From: Phytomonospora sp040655735
Lineage (GTDB): Bacteria > Actinomycetota > Actinomycetes > Mycobacteriales > Micromonosporaceae
Assembly (NCBI RefSeq): GCF_040655735.1
Contig: NZ_JBFAKK010000002.1
Span: 496,001 to 560,000 of the forward strand
DNA length: 64,000 bases
Direction: 5' to 3'
The translations under genes and the position numbers were made by a program. Shown here one piece after another: positions 8,238-16,134 of the stretch. The notes under the pieces were generated by a model. The model had not been told where the DNA came from, made no database searches, and was given only the letters and a program-made list of their open reading frames with translations. Position 1 is the first letter of the stretch. Every line of letters begins with the position of its first letter.

Positions 8238-8356
8238 CGGGTTGAGGTGGGGGAGACAAACCGAGCCGCTGAGCCGCTGAGCCACTGCGTCGCGCCGGCC
8301 GGCTGTGGCGTTGGACGGCGAGACGCAGTCTGGCGCTGAGGCGACGGTCAGTACTT

Positions 8357-8422
8357 GTGCCGAGTCAAACTGCCATGCCAGGCCGGACCGTGCCGAGTCA
8401 AACTGCCATGCCAGGCCGGACC
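8357..8422 (+). repeat. 33-bp tandem repeat, two perfect copies plus a partial third
   Basis: The unit starts GTGCCGAGTCAAACTGCCAT and occurs at 8357-8389 and 8390-8422. A diverged third copy begins GTGCCGAGCCATGG at 8423. Confidence 0.8.
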
Positions 8423-8810
8423 GTGCCGAGCCATGGTGCCGTGCCAAGGCCGTACTGTGCCGGACCGTGCTGCCGTGCCGGGCCGTCCCGAACCGTCACT
8501 CGCCGCCCCCGCCCCCACTGCCCGTCGCCCTCCGCCGCCGGATGCCGACGGCTGCCGACCCCCAGCGACCTGCCGGCGTCACGCCCACCACCCCACAACC
8601 CCCGCCAAACCCCGCGCCACCCCTGCCTAGCCCGCGCCAAGCCCCCGTCCACCCTCACCCGCCCCCGCCAAGCCCTCCCCGCGGAGCCTCCCGCCAAGCC
8701 CCCCGCGGAGCCCCCCGCCAAGCCCTCCCGCCCACCCCCACCAAGCGGAGCACCCCACCCGCCCCCAACCCCACCCAACCCCCCGCCACCCCCAATGGCA
8801 CAGTGACCCC

Positions 8811-9521
8811 ATGAGCCGAGCAACCCTCGCCAAAAACCCCAACGAGGTCGCCGAGATGTTCGACGGCGTGGCCCAGCGCTACGACCTGACCAACACCGTC
8901 ATCTCGCTCGGTCAGGACCGCCTGTGGCGTAAGGCCACCCGCCGGGCCCTCGACCTCCGGCGCGGCGACGCCGTCCTCGACCTCGGCGCGGGCACCGGCG
9001 TGTCCACGGTGGAGTACACGGCGGAGGGCGCCTTCGCCATCGGCACCGACATCTCCCTCGGCATGCTCCGCGCGGGCCTGCACCGGGGGGTCCCGATGGT
9101 CGCCGGCAACGCGCTCGAACTCCCTTACCGCGACGACTCCTTCGACGCGGTGACGATCTCCTTCGCCCTGCGCAATGTGCCGCACACGGAGCGGGCCCTC
9201 GCCGAACTCTTTCGGGTGACCAAACCGGGTGGCCGGATTGTTATCTGTGAGTTCAGCCGCGCTACTTGGGCGCCGTTCCGCTTCGCCTACGAGAACATCG
9301 CGCTGAAGGCGATCCCGCTCGCGGCGCGCGTCGTCTCCAGCAACCCGGAGGCCTACCAGTACCTCCAGGAGTCGATCCGCACGTGGCCCGACCAGGCAAG
9401 GCTCGCGGGCCTGCTGGGTGCCGCGGGGTGGGAGAGGCCCGCCTGGCGTAACCTCACCGGCGGAGTCGTGGCACTACACCGCGCCACGAAGCCCGGTGGG
9501 AGTTCCCGCAGTTCTGACTAA
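8811..9521 (+). CDS. menG: Demethylmenaquinone methyltransferase
   Basis: A 236-residue class I SAM methyltransferase of the UbiE/MenG family. It performs the last head-group step of menaquinone synthesis at the membrane surface: C-methylation of demethylmenaquinol. Landmarks are 'VAEMFDGVAQRYDLTNTVIS' (UbiE signature 1), SAM-binding VLDLGAGTG at residues 55-63, and 'VTISFALRNVPHTERALAELFRVTKPGGRI' (signature 2). The ATG at 8811 gives the usual N-terminus. Nothing resembling a ribosome site precedes it (C-rich DNA), so translation may be leaderless. It sits upstream of the MenJ-like and nuo genes, consistent with quinone supply to complex I. Confidence 0.93.
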   Translation: MSRATLAKNPNEVAEMFDGVAQRYDLTNTVISLGQDRLWRKATRRALDLRRGDAVLDLGAGTGVSTVEYTAEGAFAIGTDISLGMLRAGLHRGVPMVAGNALELPYRDDSFDAVTISFALRNVPHTERALAELFRVTKPGGRIVICEFSRATWAPFRFAYENIALKAIPLAARVVSSNPEAYQYLQESIRTWPDQARLAGLLGAAGWERPAWRNLTGGVVALHRATKPGGSSRSSD

Positions 9522-9532
9522 GGCAAACCTAA
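9514..9532 (+). promoter_or_regulatory. Weak iron-box-like sequence (IdeR/DmdR type)
   Basis: CTGACTAAGGCAAACCTAA matches the 19-bp iron-box consensus TTAGGTTAGGCTAACCTAA at 13 positions. The right half is nearly complete (AGGCxAACCTAA). It overlaps the menG stop codon and precedes the Rex-box promoter. The left half is poor, so this is only a candidate. Confidence 0.25.
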
Positions 9533-9558
9533 GTACATGCCCCGTCCGGTAAGGGTTC

Positions 9559-9564
9559 TAGACT
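9559..9564 (+). promoter_or_regulatory. Probable -10 box TAGACT of the menJ-nuo promoter
   Basis: TAGACT fits TANNNT and would give a transcription start near 9571. That places the Rex operator (9577-9594) just downstream, where bound repressor would block RNA polymerase. No convincing -35 was found. Confidence 0.45.
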
Positions 9565-9576
9565 CGCGCCGGAAGC

Positions 9577-9594
9577 TTGTGAACGCATTCACAA
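9577..9594 (+). promoter_or_regulatory. Rex operator (ROP) TTGTGAACGCATTCACAA
   Basis: A perfect 7-4-7 inverted repeat identical to the actinobacterial Rex consensus TTGTGAANNNNTTCACAA. Rex represses respiratory genes when NADH/NAD+ is low and releases DNA when NADH is high. Sites of this type control nuo, cyd and other respiratory operons in Streptomyces. Here it lies 119 bp before the MenJ-like gene that leads into nuoA-N. Confidence 0.88.
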
Positions 9595-9712
9595 GAAGAC
9601 GATCACCCTTAGTAGAGGACCCAGTGTGTAAGCCCGCGAGCGAGCCCCAGGCAGACTGCGCCGCTCCACTGACCTATCCCGCCGACTCTTCCGCTGGAAA
9701 GGCCGCCGCGTC

Positions 9713-11005
9713 ATGAGCGACAACGCCGTGACCGACACCGCAGACGTCATCGTCGTAGGCGCCGGCCCCGCCGGGTCCGCCTCGGCGTACCACCTCGCCA
9801 AACAGGGCCTGGACGTCCTGCTCCTGGAGAAGACCGAGTTCCCCCGTGAGAAGGTCTGCGGCGACGGACTGACCCCGCGGGCCGTGCGGCAGCTGCTGCG
9901 CATGGGCGTCGACACCTCCGAGAGCGCCGGCTGGGTCCGCAACCGCGGGCTGCGCGTCGTCACCAACAAGACCACCCTGGAGATGGACTGGCCGACCCTG
10001 GCCGCCTTCCCCAACTACGGACTGACCCGTACCCGCCTCGACTTCGACGACATCCTCGCCCAGCGGGCGGTGGAGGCCGGCGCGAGACTCCAGACGGCCA
10101 CCAACGTCATCGAACCCGTGCTGGACCGTGCGGGGCGGGTCGTCGGCGTGACCGGCACCCACGGCACTGCGAGCACGGGCAAGAAGCGCGTGACTTATCG
10201 GGCGCCGCTCGTGCTGAGCTGCGACGGGGTGTCGGGCCGCCTGGCCCTCGCGCTGGGCATCGCCAAGCGCGACGACCGGCCGCTGGGCGTCGCCGTCCGC
10301 CGCTACTACTACTGCGCCGAGAAGCAGCTCGACGAATACCTTGAGTCGTGGCTTGAGCTGCGCAGCGCGCAGAACCCGCAGGTTCTGCTTCCCGGTTACG
10401 GCTGGATCTTCGGTCTCGGCGACGGCCGCATCAACGTCGGTCTCGGCGTGCTCAACTCGTCGAGCGGCTTCGGCAAGACCGACTACCGCGCGATGCTCAA
10501 GGACTGGCTCAACGCCACGCCCGAGGAGTGGGGCCTGCGCGGCGAGGCCAACGCCGACGGCCCGATCCGCGGGGCGGCCCTCCCGATGGGGTTCAACCGG
10601 ACGCCGCACTACACTCGCGGGCTGATGCTCGTCGGGGACTCCGGCGGCATGGTCAATCCCTTCAACGGCGAGGGGATCGCCTACGCGATGGAGAGCGGCG
10701 AGGTCGCCGCCGAGATCGCCGCCGACGCCCTGGCCCGCAAGGCCGGACCGCGACGCGACGAGGTTCTTCGCCAGTATCCGAAGGAACTTCAGGACCGCTT
10801 CGGTGGCTACTACCGGCTCGGCGGAACCTTCGTGAAACTCATCGGCAACCCGAAGATCATGCGACTGTGCACCGAGCACGGTCTCAACCATCCGACACTG
10901 ATGCGTTTCGTGCTCAAGTTGCTGGCGAACCTGACCGAGACTCGCGGCGGCGATGTGTACGACCGTGTGATCAACGGGCTCAGCAAGGCGGTACCGTCAG
11001 CATGA
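9713..11005 (+). CDS. menJ: Geranylgeranyl reductase-family flavoprotein, probable menaquinone reductase (MenJ-like)
   Basis: A 430-residue FAD enzyme. It has the dinucleotide-binding motif GAGPAGS (residues 16-22), the family motif 'EKVCGDGLTPRAVRQL', and the second FAD motif 'LVGDSGGMVNPFNGEGIAYAM'. The family reduces isoprenoid double bonds. In mycobacteria MenJ saturates one unit of the menaquinone tail and lies close to menG and a prenyl synthase gene. The location between menG and nuoA and under a Rex site supports the same role here. Formal alternatives are archaeal-type lipid or chlorophyll-type reductases, which this organism is unlikely to need. It is the first gene of the nuo transcript, 22 bp from nuoA. 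Confidence 0.8.
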   Translation: MSDNAVTDTADVIVVGAGPAGSASAYHLAKQGLDVLLLEKTEFPREKVCGDGLTPRAVRQLLRMGVDTSESAGWVRNRGLRVVTNKTTLEMDWPTLAAFPNYGLTRTRLDFDDILAQRAVEAGARLQTATNVIEPVLDRAGRVVGVTGTHGTASTGKKRVTYRAPLVLSCDGVSGRLALALGIAKRDDRPLGVAVRRYYYCAEKQLDEYLESWLELRSAQNPQVLLPGYGWIFGLGDGRINVGLGVLNSSSGFGKTDYRAMLKDWLNATPEEWGLRGEANADGPIRGAALPMGFNRTPHYTRGLMLVGDSGGMVNPFNGEGIAYAMESGEVAAEIAADALARKAGPRRDEVLRQYPKELQDRFGGYYRLGGTFVKLIGNPKIMRLCTEHGLNHPTLMRFVLKLLANLTETRGGDVYDRVINGLSKAVPSA

Positions 11006-11027
11006 TGTGGACAAAGGGGACATAGGG

Positions 11028-11393
11028 ATGTCGCTTTCGCAGTGGGTACCGCTGGTCGTGCTCTTCACGCTCGCCACGCTGTTCGCGCTCTTCTCGGTGA
11101 CCATCGGGCCCTACATCGGGCCGCGTCGCTACAACAAGGCGAAGCTAGAGGCGTACGAGTGCGGTATCGAACCCACGCCGACGCCCCCGGGCGGCTCGCG
11201 TTTCCCGGTGAAGTTCTACCTCACCGCGATGCTGTTCATCATCTTCGACATCGAGATCGTCTTCCTCTACCCGTGGGCCGTCGCCTTCGACTCGCTCGGT
11301 TTGTTCGGGTTCGTGGAGATGCTGCTGTTCATCGTCACCGTCTTCGTCGCCTACACCTACGTGTGGCGGCGCGGCGGCCTGGACTGGGACTAG
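11028..11393 (+). CDS. nuoA: NADH-quinone oxidoreductase subunit A
   Basis: A 121-residue membrane subunit of complex I near the quinone site, with three hydrophobic helices. It carries the NuoA signature 'KLEAYECGIEPTPTP' (with the conserved Cys) and 'FPVKFYLTAMLFIIFDIEIV'. The start is ATG 11028, which has AAGGGGA upstream; an in-frame ATG seven codons earlier lacks this. It is the first core subunit gene, 22 bp after the MenJ-like gene, and nuoB follows after 21 bp. The order nuoA to nuoN is complete and canonical. Confidence 0.96.
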   Translation: MSLSQWVPLVVLFTLATLFALFSVTIGPYIGPRRYNKAKLEAYECGIEPTPTPPGGSRFPVKFYLTAMLFIIFDIEIVFLYPWAVAFDSLGLFGFVEMLLFIVTVFVAYTYVWRRGGLDWD

Positions 11394-11414
11394 GACTGGG
11401 CAGGTTTTGAAACC

Positions 11415-12076
<662 letters not shown>

Positions 12077-12080
<4 letters not shown>

Positions 12081-12790
12081 GCGAGAACATCCAGCCCAAC
12101 GAGAGCCGCCCGCCCGGCGAGCCCGCCGAGCTGCGCGACCCGCAGGTCGCCGACCAGCGGGGCCTGTTCGGGGTCGCCGGCACCGGTGACACCTCCGGCT
12201 TCGGCGGACTCGTCCGCCACACCACCGCCGCCTCGGCCCTGGTGTCGACGCCGCGCCCGTACGGGGAGTACTTCGACGAGGTCGTCGACGTCCTCACTGA
12301 GAACGACGCGATCGCCGAAGAGGCCGTCAAGGCCGTCGTGATCGACCGCGGCGAGATGACCATCCACGTCGCGCCCGACGCGATCCGCGAGGTCTGCCGC
12401 GTCATGCGCGACGACGAGTCGCTGCGCTTCGAGCTGTGCAACTCCGTCTCGGGCGTCGACTACCCCGACCGCGCGACCCGGCTGCACGTCGTCTACCACC
12501 TGACGTCGATGACCTACCGGCGCCGCGTGCGCCTGGAGGTCGCCGTCACCGTCGAGGACCCGCACGTCGACAGCGTCACCAGCGTCTACCCCACCGCCGA
12601 CTGGCAGGAGCGGGAGACCTACGACATGTTCGGCGTCGTGTTCGACGGGCACCCGAACCTGACCCGCATCCTCATGCCGGACGACTGGTCGGGCCACCCG
12701 CAGCGCAAGGACTACCCCCTGGGCGGCATCCCGGTCGAATACAAGGGCGCCGAGATTCCGCCGCCGAACGAGCGGAGGGCGTACAAGTGA
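12077..12790 (+). CDS. nuoC: NADH-quinone oxidoreductase subunit C
   Basis: A 237-residue hydrophilic subunit of the connecting module. It starts at GTG 12077, overlapping the nuoB stop by 4 bp. The N-terminal 55 residues are a low-complexity acidic extension. The 30-kDa subunit domain follows, with the signature 'ERETYDMFGVVFDGHPNLTRILMPDDW' and a closing 'HPQRKDYPLGG'. The stop overlaps the nuoD start (GTGA). C and D are separate genes, unlike the fused form in enterobacteria. Confidence 0.95.
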
Positions 12791-14124
12791 GCCGGACCGA
12801 GACTTCAGACCAGTACGCCGACTCTCGCGACACCACCGAGGGACGCGTCTTCACCGTCACCGGCGGCGACTGGGAGAGCATCACCCAGGCGGTCGACCCG
12901 CTCAGCCAGGAACGCCTGGTCGTCAACATGGGCCCGCAGCACCCGTCGACGCACGGCGTGCTCCGGCTCGTCCTCGAACTGGAGGGCGAGACGGTCACCG
13001 AGGCCCGCGTCGTGGTCGGCTACCTCCACACCGGTATCGAGAAGAACCTCGAGTACCGCAACTGGACCCAGGGCACGACCTTCGTGACCCGCGCCGACTA
13101 CCTCGCGCCGATCTTCAACGAGACCGGCTACTGCCTGGCCGTCGAGAAGCTGCTGGGCATCGAGGAGCAGATCCCGGCCCGCGCCAACACCATCCGCGTG
13201 ATGATGATGGAGCTCAACCGGATCTCCTCGCACCTGATCTGGCTGGCCACGACGGGCATGGAGCTCGGCGCGCTGACCATGATGATCTTCGGCTTCCGCG
13301 AGCGCGAGAAGATCCTGGACATCTTCGAGTCCGCCTCGGGCCTGCGCATGAACATGGCCTACGTCCGTCCCGGCGGTCTTGCCCAGGACCTCCCCGAGGA
13401 GGGCCTTGTCAAGATCAAGCAGTTCCTCAAGGACATGCCGGGTCACCTCCGCGAGTACGAGGACCTGCTCTCGGGTTCCCCGATCTGGCAGGAGCGCACG
13501 CAGGGCGTCGCCTACCTCGACGTCTCCGGCTGCCTCGCGCTCGGCGTGACCGGCCCGGTGCTGCGTTCGGCCGGCCTGGCCTGGGACCTGCGCAAGACGA
13601 TGCCGTACTGCGGTTACGAGACCTACGACTTCGACGTCGCCACCCACAACGGCGCCGACGTGTGGGGCCGCTACATGGTGCGCCTTGAGGAGATCCGGCA
13701 GTCGCTGCGGATCGTCGAGCAGTGCGTGGAGCGGCTGGAGCCGGGCCCGGTCATGGTCGCCGACAAGAAGATCGCGTGGCCCGCGCAGCTGGCGCTGGGC
13801 GCCGACGGCCTGGGCAACTCGCTCAACCACGTCAAGCACATCATGGGTCAGTCGATGGAGTCGCTGATCCACCACTTCAAGCTCGTCACCGAGGGCTTCC
13901 GGGTGCCGGCCGGTCAGGTCTACACCGCGATCGAGGCCGCGCGCGGCGAGCTCGGCGTGCACGCCGTCTCCGAGGGTGGGACCCGGCCGCACCGGGTGCA
14001 CCTGCGGGAACCGAGTTTCATCAATCTCCAGGCCATCCCGGCCATGGCCGAAGGCGCGCTGATCGCTGACGTCATTGCGGGTGGAGCCTCGCTGGACCCC
14101 GTCATGGGTGGGTGTGATCGCTGA
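12787..14124 (+). CDS. nuoD: NADH-quinone oxidoreductase subunit D
   Basis: A 445-residue 49-kDa subunit that forms the quinone-binding chamber with NuoB. It starts at GTG 12787, giving a 50-residue polar N-terminus. Family landmarks are 'VNMGPQHPSTHGVLRLVLEL', 'GYLHTGIEKNLEYRNWTQ' and the C-terminal 'HLREPSFINLQAIPAMAEGALIADVIA'. The conserved His in QHPSTHG and the following region line the quinone headgroup site. The terminal Asp-Arg is the usual end of the family. It overlaps nuoC and nuoE. Confidence 0.97.
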   Translation: MSRTETSDQYADSRDTTEGRVFTVTGGDWESITQAVDPLSQERLVVNMGPQHPSTHGVLRLVLELEGETVTEARVVVGYLHTGIEKNLEYRNWTQGTTFVTRADYLAPIFNETGYCLAVEKLLGIEEQIPARANTIRVMMMELNRISSHLIWLATTGMELGALTMMIFGFREREKILDIFESASGLRMNMAYVRPGGLAQDLPEEGLVKIKQFLKDMPGHLREYEDLLSGSPIWQERTQGVAYLDVSGCLALGVTGPVLRSAGLAWDLRKTMPYCGYETYDFDVATHNGADVWGRYMVRLEEIRQSLRIVEQCVERLEPGPVMVADKKIAWPAQLALGADGLGNSLNHVKHIMGQSMESLIHHFKLVTEGFRVPAGQVYTAIEAARGELGVHAVSEGGTRPHRVHLREPSFINLQAIPAMAEGALIADVIAGGASLDPVMGGCDR

Positions 14125-14819
14125 TGTTGCTGGACAACGAAGTACTGAAGGCGGAGGCCCGCGAGATCATCGCGCGCTATCCGGAGGGCAAGTCCCGCTC
14201 GGCGCTGCTGCCGATGCTGCACCTGGTGCAGTCGCAGGACGGCTACGTCAGCGGTGAGGGCATCGCCTTCTGCGCCGAGATCCTGGGCCTGACCAAGGCC
14301 GAGGTCGCGGCGGTGTCGACCTTTTACACGATGTACAAGCGCAAGCCGACCGGTGACTTCCTGGTCAGCGTCTGCACGAACACCCTGTGCGACGTGATGG
14401 GCGGCCAGACCGTCTACAACGTGCTCAGCGAGTACCTCGAGGTCGGGCACGACGAGACCACCGCCGACGGCAAGATCACCCTTGAGCACGCCGAGTGCCT
14501 CGCGGCCTGCGACTACGCGCCGGTGATGACGGTCAACTACGAGTTCTACGACAAGGTCGACCCCGAACAGGCGCTGTCGACCGTGCGCGCGCTCCAGGAC
14601 GGGCAGCTTCCGCAGCCTTCCCGGGGCGCTCGTCTGTGCACGCTGAAGCAGCTCTCGAAGCAGCTGGCGGGCTGGTCGGAGGACCGCAAGGAGGCCCTGG
14701 CCGACCCGGGTCTCGGCGAGGCGTCCCTCGCCGGGCTGAGGCTGGCCGAGAAGCACGGCGTCGCCGCCCCCGTCGGCGACGTCGACCTCAACAGCCCGAT
14801 CCGTGTGGAGAAGAAATGA
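14124..14819 (+). CDS. nuoE: NADH-quinone oxidoreductase subunit E
   Basis: A 231-residue thioredoxin-like [2Fe-2S] subunit of the NADH-input module (cluster N1a). Ligands are Cys84 and Cys89 in 'VSVCTNTLCDVMGG' and Cys125 and Cys129 in 'HAECLAACDYAPV'. The C-terminus is about 60 residues longer than in E. coli, basic and variable, as often seen in actinobacteria. The start ATG shares one base with the nuoD stop (TGATG), and the stop overlaps nuoF (ATGA). Confidence 0.96.
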   Translation: MLLDNEVLKAEAREIIARYPEGKSRSALLPMLHLVQSQDGYVSGEGIAFCAEILGLTKAEVAAVSTFYTMYKRKPTGDFLVSVCTNTLCDVMGGQTVYNVLSEYLEVGHDETTADGKITLEHAECLAACDYAPVMTVNYEFYDKVDPEQALSTVRALQDGQLPQPSRGARLCTLKQLSKQLAGWSEDRKEALADPGLGEASLAGLRLAEKHGVAAPVGDVDLNSPIRVEKK

Positions 14820-16132
14820 CGAGCCCACGGCCAGAGGTGCTGGCGAAGCTGACGCCGGTCCTGACCAAGCGGTGGCTGTCGCCCGACGCGTGGCGCATCG
14901 ACACCTATGAGCAGCTCGACGGGTACCAGGCGCTGCGCAAGGCGCTGAAGTCCGACCCGGACGACCTGATCGCGTTCATGAAGGACTCCGGTCACCGCGG
15001 TCGCGGCGGCGCGGGCTTCCCGGTCGGCATGAAGTGGGCCTTCATTCCGCAAAACGACGGTAAGCCGCACTACCTCGTGGTCAACGCCGACGAGGGCGAG
15101 CCGGGTACCTGCAAGGACCTGCCGCTGATGATGAACGACCCGCACGCGCTGATCGAGGGCATGATCATCGCGACGTGGGCGATCCGGTCGAACAAGGCCT
15201 TCGTCTACATCCGCGGTGAGGCGATCCACGCGGCACGCCGGCTGCGCAACGCCGTCGAGGAGGCCTACGCCAAGGGCTACCTGGGCAAGGACATCCTCGG
15301 CTCGGGCCACGATCTCGACATCGTGATCCACAGCGGCGCCGGCGCCTACATCTGCGGTGAGGAGACGGCTCTCCTCGACTCGCTGGAGGGCTACCGGGGC
15401 CAGCCGCGCCTGCGTCCGCCGTTCCCGGCGACGCACGGCGTCTACGGCTGCCCGACGGTCATCAACAACGTCGGCTCGATCGCCTCGGTTCCGCACATCG
15501 TGCTCAACGGCGGCGACTGGTGGAAGTCGCTGGGGTCGGAGAACTCCGCCGGGACGATGATCTACTCGCTGTCGGGCCGGGTCGCCAACCCCGGTCAGTA
15601 CGAGTGCGGCATGGGCATCACGCTGCGGGAGCTCATCGAGCTGGCCGGTGGGATGCTGCCCGGTCACGAGCTGAAGTTCTGGACGCCCGGCGGGTCCTCG
15701 ACGCCGATGCTGACCGCCGAGCACCTCGACGTCCCGCTCGACTTCGACGGGGTCGCCAAGGCCGGCTCGATCCTCGGCACGACCGCGACGATGATCTTCA
15801 GCGACCGCGACTGCCCGGTGTACGCGACCTACCGCTGGCTCATGTTCTACACGCACGAGTCCTGCGGAAAGTGCACGCCGTGCCGTGAGGGGAACTTCTG
15901 GATGACGCGGACCTTCCGCCGCATCCTGTCGGGCAAGGGCACGCACGCCGACCTCGACACGCTCCTCGACACCTGTGACAACCTGCTCGGCCGGTCCTTC
16001 TGCGGTCTCGGCGACGGTGCCACGTCTTCGGTGACGTCCTCGCTCCAGTACTTCAAGCAGGACTACCTCGACTACATCGAGGGTCACCGGCGTCCCCTGC
16101 TCAACGAAGCCGACCTGGTTGGTGCGCACTAA
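14816..16132 (+). CDS. nuoF: NADH-quinone oxidoreductase subunit F
   Basis: A 438-residue subunit that binds NADH, FMN and cluster N3. The glycine-rich NADH/FMN site is 'GHRGRGGAGFPVGMKW' (residues 59-74). The FMN region is 'NADEGEPGTCKDLPLMMNDP', and 'GAGAYICGEETALLDSLEG' follows. Cluster ligands are Cys350, Cys353 and Cys356 (ESCGKCTPCREG), with a fourth Cys in 'RSFCGLGDG'. It starts at ATG 14816, overlapping nuoE. All catalytic motifs are intact. Confidence 0.97.
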   Translation: MTSPRPEVLAKLTPVLTKRWLSPDAWRIDTYEQLDGYQALRKALKSDPDDLIAFMKDSGHRGRGGAGFPVGMKWAFIPQNDGKPHYLVVNADEGEPGTCKDLPLMMNDPHALIEGMIIATWAIRSNKAFVYIRGEAIHAARRLRNAVEEAYAKGYLGKDILGSGHDLDIVIHSGAGAYICGEETALLDSLEGYRGQPRLRPPFPATHGVYGCPTVINNVGSIASVPHIVLNGGDWWKSLGSENSAGTMIYSLSGRVANPGQYECGMGITLRELIELAGGMLPGHELKFWTPGGSSTPMLTAEHLDVPLDFDGVAKAGSILGTTATMIFSDRDCPVYATYRWLMFYTHESCGKCTPCREGNFWMTRTFRRILSGKGTHADLDTLLDTCDNLLGRSFCGLGDGATSSVTSSLQYFKQDYLDYIEGHRRPLLNEADLVGAH

Positions 16133-16134
16133 TC

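Larger units (their letters stand above)
7678..8810. other. 1.1-kb gene-free, low-complexity intergenic region
   Basis: No convincing gene is seen. Open frames here run through repeats, overlap on both strands and match no recognisable protein. The + strand is very G-rich at about 7680-7870, with many GGGG runs. It holds direct repeats and five hairpins at 8112-8237, then turns extremely C-rich at about 8480-8800, just before menG. The repeats are listed separately. Confidence 0.7.

Noticed and set aside
7660..8830. Several open frames of 60-200 codons upstream of menG
   Set aside because: They lie in G-runs, C-runs or hairpin repeats, overlap each other on both strands, and have proline/arginine-only composition.
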